From Clostridiales bacterium (GTDB lineage Bacteria > Bacillota > Clostridia > Lachnospirales > Lachnospiraceae): DNA of 64,000 nucleotides. The notes below the pieces were generated by a model. It had not been told where the DNA came from. It saw only the letters and a program-made list of their open reading frames with translations, and ran no database searches. The stretch covers positions 62,001 through 126,000 of the forward strand of contig JAHAFI010000002.1 of NCBI GenBank assembly GCA_018374355.1, written 5' to 3'. The translations under genes and the position numbers were made by a program. Positions 34,528 to 42,331 of this stretch are shown in pieces; within the stretch, counting starts at the first letter, position 1, and the number at the start of each line of letters is the position of its first letter.

Positions 34528-35584
34528 ATATCTGATTTATGACGTCTAAAAGCTGTTGCATTTCAACATGAGTGTATACCTGTTCTGTAACACCTTTCCC
34601 GGCATGACCAACAATTTTCTTGATCAGACGTTCATCAACACCTGCTTTGGTCAGTAGTGACACGCAGGTATGTCTTGTATCATGTGGACGGTGCTCTTGA
34701 TTCAAGCCCATTTCTTCAATCAAAGGTTTCCAATAAGAATCCCGATAGTTACGATCATAGAAATATCGTCCTTCTCTTGTGGTGATCAGATATTTACAGG
34801 TAGTATTCTTATTCATCCAGTATTCAAAGAATGGCAGTGTCTTATCTGCTATTGGTACATTCCTGATTCCAGCAGGAGTTTTTGATTTCTCAATGTAGAA
34901 ATATCGTTCTTTCAGATGCACATTTTCTTTTTTTAAATCCCTTAATTCTCCAATACGTACACCGGAATAAATCATCATTAGAATAATGGATGTATATTCA
35001 TTTTTGTCTGACCATAACCAGATTGTTTTAATTTCATCTTCGGTGAAAGGGATTCTATCAATTTTGTCCGGGTTTTTATCCTTATATTGTTGGATATCTA
35101 CAAATTGAGAGTAATCTTTTCCGCAAATATCATTTTCCATGGCGAACTTGTACATCAGATTCAGAAGAATTTTCATTTTCCTTAGCGTAGGGTAGTTTTT
35201 TCCGCAAGTGTCAATTACGTTTTGCAGGTGTGATTTCCTAATTTCATTGAACTTCATTGAATGGACTGAACTACACGCTTTAAATGATGCAGTATACCCT
35301 TTTACGTTGGAAGCTGACACTTTGGGGAAATGCTCTTTTGACCACTTTTCATACAATTCTGAAAAAGTAATCTTATTTGCGTCCATATCATACGGATTTT
35401 GGTTGTAATGAGTAAGAGCGGTTAGGGCTGCGGCCTGGCTATCATAATACCCCAGATACTTGTATTTCCAGTGAGTGATTCCGGCAGCATCTTTATTTCT
35501 TGATACAGTAATACGAACCGCCCACGGTTTGCGTCTATTTCCGGGCAGCTTATAGACGGATCCAAAGCCATTTGGTAATTTCAT
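34526..35584 (-). CDS. int: Tyrosine-recombinase integrase
   Basis: The 352-residue protein has an N-terminal arm-binding beta domain (GSVYKLPGNRRKPWAVRIT), a SAM-like core-binding domain (TFSELYEKWSKEHFPKVS) and the catalytic domain. Catalytic residues are seen in SGVRIGELRDL (Arg), HDTRHTCVSLL (His-x-x-Arg) and VGHAGKGVTEQVYTHV (His and the nucleophilic Tyr). It sits 57 bases from a repeated arm-like sequence at the element's left end, as is usual for Tn916/phage-type integrases. It should integrate and excise the satellite. Confidence 0.93.
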   Translation of the reverse strand: MKLPNGFGSVYKLPGNRRKPWAVRITVSRNKDAAGITHWKYKYLGYYDSQAAALTALTHYNQNPYDMDANKITFSELYEKWSKEHFPKVSASNVKGYTASFKACSSVHSMKFNEIRKSHLQNVIDTCGKNYPTLRKMKILLNLMYKFAMENDICGKDYSQFVDIQQYKDKNPDKIDRIPFTEDEIKTIWLWSDKNEYTSIILMMIYSGVRIGELRDLKKENVHLKERYFYIEKSKTPAGIRNVPIADKTLPFFEYWMNKNTTCKYLITTREGRYFYDRNYRDSYWKPLIEEMGLNQEHRPHDTRHTCVSLLTKAGVDERLIKKIVGHAGKGVTEQVYTHVEMQQLLDVINQI

Positions 35585-35611
35585 AAAATAAGCACATCCT
35601 TTCTGATCTGC

Positions 35612-35637
35612 CGGGCGGCTTAGATTAAAAGGAAATA
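35612..35637 (+). repeat. 26-bp direct repeat, left copy (flanks repressor cassette)
   Basis: A 26-base sequence beginning CGGGCGGCTTAG and ending AAAAGGAAATA is repeated exactly at 36246-36271. The copies enclose the repressor gene and its operators. Confidence 0.85.
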
Positions 35638-35659
35638 CACTTATTTTATCTGTGCGAAT

Positions 35660-36106
35660 TCAATTTTTTAGAATAGCGTTTCTAATATATCGTATAGCCG
35701 CATAATCTCTAATTTCATTTGCATCTTCTACGCATGATTCTACCATATCTATAATTTCAACTTTATCCATTTTGCAAACAGTACCATGTTCAAATTCATT
35801 AATAGAATATTTTTGAAAAAAATCGTCCTCATTTGGTACAGACAATTCAAATCCAGCATCTTCTAGCCAACCACACGCTTTTATAAAACGTTCTTCAGTT
35901 TCGTCTATTTCCAAATCATCATATAACATATAGGGTTTGACTTTCAAAACAGAAGCAATGTCGCATATTTTTGTAAAGTTTGGCTCTCGTTTGTCTAATT
36001 CATACTGTTGAATAGTTCCTGTTGAATATCCTAATTCTTCCGCAAGTTCTTTTTGGGACATATGTAATTTTTTTCTATAACGTTGTATATTTTCGCCAAT
36101 ACTCAT
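35660..36106 (-). CDS. CI-like XRE repressor
   Basis: The 148-residue protein has an N-terminal XRE helix-turn-helix (IGENIQRYRKKLHMSQKELAEELGYSTGTIQQYELDKREPN) and a C-terminal dimerisation-like domain without a visible RecA-type autocleavage site. ATG at 36106 is preferred because GAGGTGA lies just upstream; an in-frame GTG at 36115 falls inside that box. It is divergent from the replication genes across palindromic operators and is the likely immunity repressor of the satellite. Confidence 0.85.
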   Translation of the reverse strand: MSIGENIQRYRKKLHMSQKELAEELGYSTGTIQQYELDKREPNFTKICDIASVLKVKPYMLYDDLEIDETEERFIKACGWLEDAGFELSVPNEDDFFQKYSINEFEHGTVCKMDKVEIIDMVESCVEDANEIRDYAAIRYIRNAILKN

Positions 36107-36129
36107 TTTGATCACCTCATGTAAATATT

Positions 36130-36229
36130 ATCATAAATTCAATTAGAACACAATCAAAACGAATACAAATAAAGACTTGCACAATCATAATGATTGTGAT
36201 AAGATAATAACACAATCAATTTGATTGTG
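36130..36229. promoter_or_regulatory. Divergent immunity switch with two perfect and one degenerate operator
   Basis: Two perfect palindromes CACAATCA-N3-TGATTGTG lie at 36180-36198 and 36211-36229. A degenerate copy begins CACAATCA at 36149. A + strand promoter TTGCAC (36177-36182), 17 bases, TAAGAT (36200-36205) is covered by the first operator and followed by the second. A - strand promoter (TTGATT, complement of 36153-36158, then TATGAT, complement of 36130-36135) overlaps the degenerate operator. The layout resembles a lambda-type three-operator switch. Confidence 0.75.
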
Positions 36230-36245
36230 CAATAAAAATCAAAGT

Positions 36246-36271
36246 CGGGCGGCTTAGATTAAAAGGAAATA
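36246..36271 (+). repeat. 26-bp direct repeat, right copy
   Basis: Exact copy of 35612-35637. It ends 21 bases before the XRE gene start at 36293. Confidence 0.85.
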
Positions 36272-36292
36272 ATGAAAGGGGGTGAAATACTT

Positions 36293-36493
36293 ATGGTAGC
36301 GAATAAGCAGAAACTGAATTTAGCTATGGCAAACGCTTGCATGACATCCGGAGAATTACAGCACAGATCAGGATTACCACGGGGCACATTCTTAAATGTG
36401 ATCACTGGTAAGAATGTAAGACCGGCAACAGTCGGCAAAATTGCCAAGGCTTTAAATGTACCAGTTGAAAATCTGATTGATATGGAGGGGTGA
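36293..36493 (+). CDS. Small XRE-family regulator (Cro-like)
   Basis: The 66-residue protein is a minimal helix-turn-helix (LNLAMANACMTSGELQHRSGLPRGTFLNVITGKNVRPATVGKIAKAL). ATG 36293 follows AAAGGGGGTG; an in-frame ATG at 36272 lies upstream of that box. It is the first gene of the rightward operon and probably plays the Cro or excision-control part opposite the repressor. Confidence 0.75.
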   Translation: MVANKQKLNLAMANACMTSGELQHRSGLPRGTFLNVITGKNVRPATVGKIAKALNVPVENLIDMEG

Positions 36494-36497
36494 TTGA

Positions 36498-36683
36498 ATG
36501 AGATACCGCATCGAATACGCAAATGGCAGATGCTGCAATTTTGCCAATAACAGCAAAGATTTAATTGAATGGCTGAAACTCCTGAAAGATGAAACAATCA
36601 CTGACATCAGGAAACTGTATAAAAGCGGCGTATCTGATTCAGTCATGGAAATTTATCAGAAGTATATCGGCAAAGAGAGGTGA
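36498..36683 (+). CDS. Hypothetical small protein (61 aa)
   Basis: ATG 36498 follows GGAGGGGTGA. The protein (RYRIEYANGRCCNFANNSKDLIEWLKLL) is a small alpha/beta fold of unknown role between the Cro-like and primase genes. Spacing and ribosome binding site support it. Confidence 0.6.
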   Translation: MRYRIEYANGRCCNFANNSKDLIEWLKLLKDETITDIRKLYKSGVSDSVMEIYQKYIGKER

Positions 36684-36696
36684 AGCAAAAAAAAAA

Positions 36697-38658
36697 ATGA
36701 ATGTACGATATTTAGAATTCTATGGGAAACATCCCAAAGAAAAAAAAGAAAACAGAGTACATACAAATGTACCACCAAGCAGGGGTGATTATGGTTCCTC
36801 ATATGGTTTTGGTTTTCTGAAACTTGATCTTGATGATTGTAACCATAAAACCGGAGAACTTGAAAGAATCATCAAAGGCAGACCGCAAAGTGATGTTGTT
36901 GTTGAAATGCTTGATTCTTTGGGAACCCGTTACAATGGCATACGGACGGAACACGGAAAGCAGTTATTTTTCCGTACGCCGGAACATTTGGAACGGAAAA
37001 ATAGGGGGTCCCGGTGGTTGTGTCCCCTTGGGCTTAAATGTGAATGGAAATTCCCGGAATCTGACGATCACATACCGTTGAGGGTGAACGGAGTAGAACG
37101 GAAATTTTTTAAAGGCTCTATTGATAACACTAATATTGATGAATTGCCGTTCTTCCTATCTCCAATGCAAATGGATAACGCTTCATTTAAAGTGGAGTTC
37201 CCGGAAGGTGATAGAACGCAGCATTTAGGCGGTTATCTTTTCTATCTGGTGGAAAGTAAAGGCTATACAGCAGATCAGGCATTTGAAATTGTCCGGCTGA
37301 TGAACCAGTATATTTTTGACAATCCGATTCCTGATGATTTGCTGAACAGTCAAATACTCAATGACAGTACATACAGAAAGTTGTTAGACAGGGAACAGTA
37401 CCAGAAGGAAACGAAACTTACCTATGCAGAAGTAGCCAAAGAAATTATTGAACGGTTTGACTTAATCACAGTGAATGGTAATTTTTATACTTATGAAGGT
37501 GGAGTTTATAAACCGTTCCCAGATGGAAAAATTACAAATTTCCTGACGGTCAACCATCCGAGTCTGAATAGCAATTTTGAAAAAGAGGTCAAAAGGCAGA
37601 TCAGCGGACTGACTTATACAGAATACCCTAAAGATGATGGGACAGTCAACGTAAAAAACGGCATCCTGCAATTTGATGAATACGGGAATGTGACGTTGCT
37701 GCCACACTCAAAGGAACATATTACCTTTAAGCAGTTTGAAGCATTTTATGACCCGGATGCAGAAAGCAGGCTGTTGGATGATTCCTTGAATGTATGGTTC
37801 AATGGAGATTCAGAGCAAATTGAACTTTTCTATCAAGTGATGGGCTATCTGATGATGAATCATGTAAATTATCAGAAGATATTTTTCTTCATTGGTGTCC
37901 CGTCAACGGGCAAGACAACGGTTTTAAAGCTGATGACGCGATTTTGTGGCAAGGAAAATGTATCAACTATACAGTTATGTGATATGGGAAAGAATTTTGG
38001 TCTTGCATCTATTGTCAACAAGATTGCAAATATCTTTTCTGATATACGAAAAACAAAGATGCTTGCATCCGATATTTTTAAAATGCTTGCGGATGGCAGC
38101 CCTATCGAGATTCAGAAGAAATACAAAGACCCATTCACTTATGTATTCACTGGGAAAATGATTTTTGGTATGAATGAATACCCGGATTTCTCAAACGATT
38201 TTGACGGAATCGAACGCAGGCTTGTCATCTTTGAGTTTGAACATGTTTTTAAAGATGATGAGTGTGACCCGGCATTACTGGAAAAACTGGAAACAGAAGA
38301 ATGTATGTCAGCGTTGCTCAATAAGGCACTGGTTGGATATAAGCGGCTTATTGAGAACAAAGGATTCATCACTACGAGATCAAGCAGAAAAGCCTTGAAC
38401 CGATTCGTCAGCGATAATGATACTGTCATGCAGTGGATAAGCGAATCGAAGATTGATGAAAGCTATCTGTTGCGTGAACCTATCAAGGTGGACGGCTATA
38501 AAGGATTGTATCCGGATTATCAATCTTACTGTATCAATATCGGGGAAACGGCAAAGGCACAGAAAGACTTTTCAAGGGCAATTTGCAATAGATATGGTTT
38601 TGAAACGAGTCGGTGTAGAATTGCTGGGGTAAGGGTTCCCATGTTCAGAAAAAAATAG
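36697..38658 (+). CDS. D5-type primase-helicase (satellite replication protein)
   Basis: ATG 36697 gives 653 residues. The N-terminal third is prim-pol-like (LKLDLDDCNHKTGELERIIKG, TRYNGIRTEHGKQLFFRTP). A D5_N segment (KNGILQFDEYGNVTLLPHSKEHITFKQ) and an SF3 helicase follow, with Walker A FFFIGVPSTGKTTVLKLM, a following ANIFSDIRKTKM and FIFGMNEYPDFSND-type sensor. This architecture is the standard replication protein of P4-like satellites, PICIs and plasmids. Eleven A bases precede the start, between ribosome binding site (GAGAGGTGA) and ATG. Confidence 0.88.
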   Translation: MNVRYLEFYGKHPKEKKENRVHTNVPPSRGDYGSSYGFGFLKLDLDDCNHKTGELERIIKGRPQSDVVVEMLDSLGTRYNGIRTEHGKQLFFRTPEHLERKNRGSRWLCPLGLKCEWKFPESDDHIPLRVNGVERKFFKGSIDNTNIDELPFFLSPMQMDNASFKVEFPEGDRTQHLGGYLFYLVESKGYTADQAFEIVRLMNQYIFDNPIPDDLLNSQILNDSTYRKLLDREQYQKETKLTYAEVAKEIIERFDLITVNGNFYTYEGGVYKPFPDGKITNFLTVNHPSLNSNFEKEVKRQISGLTYTEYPKDDGTVNVKNGILQFDEYGNVTLLPHSKEHITFKQFEAFYDPDAESRLLDDSLNVWFNGDSEQIELFYQVMGYLMMNHVNYQKIFFFIGVPSTGKTTVLKLMTRFCGKENVSTIQLCDMGKNFGLASIVNKIANIFSDIRKTKMLASDIFKMLADGSPIEIQKKYKDPFTYVFTGKMIFGMNEYPDFSNDFDGIERRLVIFEFEHVFKDDECDPALLEKLETEECMSALLNKALVGYKRLIENKGFITTRSSRKALNRFVSDNDTVMQWISESKIDESYLLREPIKVDGYKGLYPDYQSYCINIGETAKAQKDFSRAICNRYGFETSRCRIAGVRVPMFRKK

Positions 38659-38813
38659 TTTTGTCCTTCTGTCCCTCTGAAATGCTATTTCTTATTTTAT
38701 CGTATAATAAAGTAAGCTAGTTACAGTTAGCTTGCTTTATATATAGAAAATAATAAAAAATTATATATTTATAGGGACAGATGGACGCCAAAAGAAAGGA
38801 TTACGGTGAAAAT
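38659..38813 (+). other. AT-rich region after primase, candidate replication origin
   Basis: CTGTCCCT (38669-38676) and AGGGACAG (38773-38780) form an 8-bp inverted pair around an AT-rich stretch. Inside it is a 13-bp hairpin (38707-38719 with 38728-38740, loop 38720-38727, one G-U pair). SF3 primase elements often carry their origin beside the primase gene. The hairpin could also be a terminator. Confidence 0.4.
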
Positions 38814-38987
38814 ATGTTTTGTCCAATAATTAAAGAAGAATGCAGAACTGACTGTATGTATTTTAAACAACGCAGGAAAAGGCGGATAAATCCGGCAACA
38901 AATGAACTCTCTCCTATTTGTGGTGAGTGTTCTTTGGTAAATGTTACAGAAGATTTGAAAAAGATTTCAGAATCAATCAATCAATAA
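38814..38987 (+). CDS. Small Cys-rich protein (57 aa)
   Basis: The peptide starts MFCPIIKEECRTDCMYF and has a later CGEC, giving a C-x-n-C-x3-C plus CxxC zinc-type pattern. Small proteins starting this way occur in Firmicute phages and islands. An in-frame ATG at 38781 would add 11 residues; ATG 38814 gives the more family-like N-terminus. Function unknown. Confidence 0.55.
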   Translation: MFCPIIKEECRTDCMYFKQRRKRRINPATNELSPICGECSLVNVTEDLKKISESINQ

Positions 38988-39039
38988 ATTAGAAACTACA
39001 ATACATAATACAGAGTTTTACTGAGAAAGGATAAAAGTG

Positions 39040-39348
39040 ATGAAAAAATTAACGAAGAAACAGCACCGGGCAGAGATCAGAAAAATGGTTGAAGGTAATG
39101 ACAGCGTAAAATCACTGAGATGTATTCAGAGTGTTGCGCACACATTGAAAAATGTTGAAAATGAGCATGTATTGTATGCTGTATCAGAATTAACTGACCT
39201 GCTGACAGCTTCGCAGGATAATGAGTTCTATAAGAACTTAACCAACGCTGATTGGTACAAAGTCAGTATTATCAATAGCCTGCTGAACACGGAAGATGAG
39301 CGGTATTTATCCTATATTAAATGTTTCATGGCTGGATTAAGCAGATAA
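39040..39348 (+). CDS. Hypothetical helical protein (102 aa)
   Basis: ATG 39040 follows GAAAGGATAAAAG; a GTG directly before it is in frame. The protein is helical (LRCIQSVAHTLKNVENEHVLYAVSELTDLL). It lies between the replication and capsid segments of the satellite. It could be an interference or helper-sensing protein, but the sequence shows no motif for this. Confidence 0.55.
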   Translation: MKKLTKKQHRAEIRKMVEGNDSVKSLRCIQSVAHTLKNVENEHVLYAVSELTDLLTASQDNEFYKNLTNADWYKVSIINSLLNTEDERYLSYIKCFMAGLSR

Positions 39349-39672
39349 AAAGCCCTCACATAATTAGATTACATAAGGGCTTGCCACATGATAAACATAT
39401 GACCTGAACAATCACAGTTTATCATGTGGCAGTAGATTTTATCAAGTAATTGTTGAGAATGGTTATATGAGCGTTATATAACATTCTGTTACCCTTCCGG
39501 GAACGGTGTTGCAGCACCTGAACCGGACGGTAGTAGAAATGTAAGAACCTTATAAAACCTAATGTTTGATAGGTATAGGATTATAGCGAACGTTGCACCC
39601 TTGCACCTCATTTTTCAAAACAAACACGAATAAGTGAAACGTTCGCATAAACTCAATGAAAGGAGAATTTTA
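39349..39672 (+). other. 324-base noncoding region rich in inverted repeats
   Basis: No gene is seen. It holds AAGCCCT/AGGGCTT right after the previous stop, and a perfect 14-bp inverted repeat (39383-39396 with 39417-39430, GCCACATGATAAAC arms, 20-base loop). A nested hairpin near 39498 follows (CCGG GAAC GGTG, loop, CACC TGAA CCGG), and a 9-bp pair GCGAACGTT/AACGTTCGC (39586-39594, 39638-39646). It may hold a terminator, a structured RNA or the packaging site. Confidence 0.55.
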
Positions 39673-39840
39673 ATGAAGATTAGAGTGGCATATTCAGAGA
39701 ATGAGCAGGAAAATAAACTGCTGCATGAATCATTGGTAAAAGGGGTGTTTCCTGATACAAAAGTGCGTGAAACAGCACCAAAAGACGGCTTTAGGCATAC
39801 GGTTTTGACGGTACCAATGCCGAAAAAGGGCACAAAATAA
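39673..39840 (+). CDS. Hypothetical small protein (55 aa)
   Basis: ATG 39673 follows AAAGGAG; the in-frame GTG at 39634 lies inside an inverted repeat and lacks a signal. The protein (KIRVAYSENEQENKLLHESLVKGVFPDTKVRET) is an alpha/beta microprotein of unknown role, placed directly before the capsid promoter. Confidence 0.55.
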   Translation: MKIRVAYSENEQENKLLHESLVKGVFPDTKVRETAPKDGFRHTVLTVPMPKKGTK

Positions 39841-39850
39841 GTGATATTTC

Positions 39851-39879
39851 TTGACGATACCCCCTATATGTAGTATGAT
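39851..39879 (+). promoter_or_regulatory. Strong sigma70 promoter for the satellite capsid operon
   Basis: TTGACG (39851-39856), a 17-base spacer and TATGAT (39874-39879) give a near-consensus promoter. The expected transcription start, about 39886, is the first base of the structured element that follows. Confidence 0.8.
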
Positions 39880-39885
39880 TGTTGT

Positions 39886-39983
39886 AAATAAATACGGCAT
39901 GAGTACCGCACCGGAACGGTGTTAGTCTTGTAATCAGGGCATGGGAATAATCAATTTTTGGTTATCTCATGCCTTATTTATTT
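39886..39983 (+). ncRNA. Candidate structured leader RNA before the capsid genes
   Basis: AAATAAATA (39886-39894) plus GGCATGAG (39896-39903) pair with CTCATGCC (39966-39973) plus TATTTATTT (39975-39983), an 18-position stem with one mismatch. Inside is CACCG-GAA-CGGTG. The element starts at the predicted transcription start and ends 43 bases before the scaffold ATG. The inner GGAACGGTGTT string resembles one in the upstream noncoding region. I do not recognise an established RNA family. Confidence 0.6.
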
Positions 39984-40026
39984 GGAAAAATAGTCCACCG
40001 AGGACGTAAAACAGAAAGGGAATATC

Positions 40027-40446
40027 ATGGAAAATCAGAACACGAACACAACCGGGACTGCAACGGAACAGCAGGAAAAAACTTTTACTCAGGAGCAGCT
40101 TGACAGTATTATTAAAAAACGTTTAGCGGAAGATAGGGCAAGCAGAACTTCTGAATTTGATAAAAGGGAAGAAGAATTGAACCGAAGGGAAATGCAGATC
40201 AGAGCGAAGGAACTTCTTTCAGAACGTGGACTTCCTAAAAACTTAGCGGATGTTCTCCGGTACTCTGATGAAGAATCTTTGAAAGCTGCCATTGATGTGA
40301 TAGAGCATACCAGAGGGTTCAAAGGCAATGAACAGATTGAACATAATAATGAATCGCCCCAGCGGCATGTTATTGAGAACATATTACCCAAAGGTGGGAA
40401 TAACGTTACAGGTGACCCATTAAGAAAGGCAATGGGGCTGAAATAG
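40027..40446 (+). CDS. Capsid scaffolding protein (DUF4355-like)
   Basis: The 139-residue protein has the scaffold pattern: a Thr/Gln-rich start, FTQEQLDSIIKKRLAEDRASR, a charged coiled coil (EFDKREEELNRREMQIRAKELLSERGLPKNLADVLRYSDEESL), and a basic C-terminal tip. It lies directly before the capsid gene. It would nucleate procapsids, and a satellite-specific scaffold could set a different capsid size from the prophage's. Confidence 0.8.
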   Translation: MENQNTNTTGTATEQQEKTFTQEQLDSIIKKRLAEDRASRTSEFDKREEELNRREMQIRAKELLSERGLPKNLADVLRYSDEESLKAAIDVIEHTRGFKGNEQIEHNNESPQRHVIENILPKGGNNVTGDPLRKAMGLK

Positions 40447-40462
40447 AAAGGGTGTATAAAAT

Positions 40463-41314
40463 ATGGCTATTCAGTTAGCAAGTAAATTTGAACCGTATGT
40501 TGATGAAAAATTTACAACGGAAAGTAAAAAATCTCTCTTGACCAACAATGATTTTGATTGGACAGGCGCTCACACTATTAAAGTGTACAAGGTAACTACA
40601 GCAGAAATGAATGATTATGACCGGGCAGGAACTGGAACAAATAATTCCCGATATGGTCAGATTCAGGGACTGGACGCAGTGACAGAAGAAATGACACTGA
40701 CAAAAGACCGTTCTTTTACGTTTGCTATTGATAAACTTGATGCGGATGAAACAAAGCAGCAGGTACAGGCAGCTTCTGCATTAGAACGTCAGCAGCGTGA
40801 AGTTGTCATTCCTGAAATTGATTCTTATGTATATGGTGTTATGACAGTCAAAGCAGGGACAAAACCGGATGCACTGACGTTGACCAAAGAAAATATTTAT
40901 TTGGAGATTATTAAAGCTAATGCGGCACTTGATAATGCGGATGTACCGGAAACAGGGAGAAATATTGTGGTGACACCTGATATTTACCTGCTGTTAAAGC
41001 AGTGCAAAGATATCGTCATGGAAACCGATATTTCCAATGAATTAAGAATCAAAGGTGTTATTGCCATGATTGACGGTGCCCATGTGATCAAGGTTCCTGC
41101 TGTAAGACTTCCGAAAAATTTTGGATTTATGATTGCTCACCCGGTTGCAACGGTAGCGCCTACGAAACTGGAAGATTACAAAATTCATCAGGATCCGCCG
41201 GGAATCAGCGGTTCACTGGTAGAGGGACGTATCTGCTATGATGCATTTGTATTAGATAATAAAGCGAAAGCTATTTATTATCAGGAAAATAAACCAACAA
41301 CATCAACAGTATAA
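40463..41314 (+). CDS. Satellite major capsid protein
   Basis: The 283-residue protein has segments seen in phage capsid proteins: ASKFEPYVDEKFTTESKKSLLTNNDFDWTGAHTIKVYKV, YDRAGTG, TLTKDRSFTFAIDKLDADET and VVTPDIYLLLKQC. It is unrelated by eye to the prophage's HK97-type capsid (410 residues with delta domain). It is preceded by a scaffold and followed by a strong terminator. No portal or protease gene is nearby. Confidence 0.8.
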   Translation: MAIQLASKFEPYVDEKFTTESKKSLLTNNDFDWTGAHTIKVYKVTTAEMNDYDRAGTGTNNSRYGQIQGLDAVTEEMTLTKDRSFTFAIDKLDADETKQQVQAASALERQQREVVIPEIDSYVYGVMTVKAGTKPDALTLTKENIYLEIIKANAALDNADVPETGRNIVVTPDIYLLLKQCKDIVMETDISNELRIKGVIAMIDGAHVIKVPAVRLPKNFGFMIAHPVATVAPTKLEDYKIHQDPPGISGSLVEGRICYDAFVLDNKAKAIYYQENKPTTSTV

Positions 41315-41322
41315 TTTTGTTA

Positions 41323-41358
41323 AATGTCCCCGGTTTTCTCCTTTCCGGGGACATTTTT
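41323..41358 (+). terminator. Rho-independent terminator after the satellite capsid gene
   Basis: ATGTCCCCGG (41324-41333) pairs with CCGGGGACAT (41345-41354), followed by T bases. It should separate the highly expressed scaffold and capsid from the genes after it. Confidence 0.88.
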
Positions 41359-41374
41359 AGAAAGGATTGAAAAT

Positions 41375-41839
41375 ATGTCGTTAGAATTCAAAGATAATAG
41401 AACAAAAGTAAAAGAAGCATTAGATGATGCAATCACGGCTTTTTTAATAGAAGCTGGTGGTGAATTGCAAGGGAAGACTGTAAGAAATTCACGTAAAGAT
41501 CAGAGTCATACGGCAGGGTCATATGAATATAAGGTTGATGAATCAGAGGGTGTGTGTCAGATCGGAAGTAATCTTGAAAACTCCATTTGGGAAGAGTTCG
41601 GAACAGGTGAATACGCCCTGCACGGTGACGGCAGAAAAGGCGGTTGGTACATTCCAGAAGAAAATCTAACAGCCAAGGCAAAAAGTAAAATGAAAAAAGT
41701 CATTGGAAAGAATGGTAAGGTATATTATTTCACTAGAGGAAAAACACCAAATAGACCAATGCAGAGAGCTTTTGATTCAAGTAAAATGAAGCTGATCAGA
41801 AGATTTGGGCAGATTTTAACTCAGAGGTTTAGCAAATGA
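41375..41839 (+). CDS. HK97 gp10-like head/tail protein of the satellite
   Basis: The 154-residue protein has the gp10-like pattern: VKEALDDAITAFLIEAGGEL, SHTAGSYEYKV, LENSIWEEFGTGEYA, and a C-terminal NRPMQRAFDSSKMKLIRRF. ATG 41375 follows AAAGGATTG; the open frame upstream runs through the terminator. It could adapt the satellite's head to the helper's connector or tail. Confidence 0.8.
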   Translation: MSLEFKDNRTKVKEALDDAITAFLIEAGGELQGKTVRNSRKDQSHTAGSYEYKVDESEGVCQIGSNLENSIWEEFGTGEYALHGDGRKGGWYIPEENLTAKAKSKMKKVIGKNGKVYYFTRGKTPNRPMQRAFDSSKMKLIRRFGQILTQRFSK

Positions 41840-42105
41840 AAAATATAGATAGGCTTCTTATAAAGGCAAAAAACAAATGTGGTGTTGATAGGCTTACGGT
41901 CGCATTTATATATCCGTCAGAATCAGAACCCGGAAAATGGGTTGCAAGGGGAGATATTTGGAATGGCAAGCCCGGCGGTGTCACCTACGCAACCTGTACT
42001 TGTGAATCTATTGATGATGCGTTAGATGCACTAAATGAACTCTCAGAACAACATCCCAATAATAAAGATATAACGGTTATTATCGATAATTTGGAAGGTG
42101 ATTAA
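41836..42105 (+). CDS. Hypothetical satellite protein (89 aa)
   Basis: The start overlaps the previous stop by ATGA. The alpha/beta protein (TVAFIYPSESEPGKWVARGDIW, later SIDDALDALNELSEQH) has no motif I recognise. Coupling to the gp10-like gene supports expression. Confidence 0.6.
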   Translation: MKNIDRLLIKAKNKCGVDRLTVAFIYPSESEPGKWVARGDIWNGKPGGVTYATCTCESIDDALDALNELSEQHPNNKDITVIIDNLEGD

Positions 42106-42106
42106 A

Positions 42107-42331
42107 ATGGCAAAACGTAATCTAAAACTTGACACCCCGGATAACATCAGGAAAGCACTTGCAAAGGTGGCGAACATGACGTATAAGGGTGAAATTGACC
42201 CGAAGACAGCCAATAGCATAACGGCAACCTGCAATGTGATTTTGAGCGGTATCCGTGTGGATGATCAGGAAAAGAAGATTGCAGAACTTGAACAAATTTT
42301 AAATGAAAGGGATGTGAGATATGACAGCTAA
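42107..42331 (+). CDS. Hypothetical phage-type protein (74 aa)
   Basis: ATG 42107 follows GGAAGGTGA. The sequence KLDTPDNIRKALAKVANMTYKGEIDPKTANSITATCNVIL plus a coiled-coil end (KKIAELEQILNER) is a pattern seen in small proteins of Firmicute phages and mobile elements. It overlaps the next gene by 11 bases. Role unknown. Confidence 0.65.
   Translation: MAKRNLKLDTPDNIRKALAKVANMTYKGEIDPKTANSITATCNVILSGIRVDDQEKKIAELEQILNERDVRYDS

Noticed and set aside
39037..39348. Anti-repressor or helper-interference function for the 102-aa satellite protein
   Set aside because: Its position would fit, but nothing in the sequence supports a specific role, so it is left as hypothetical.
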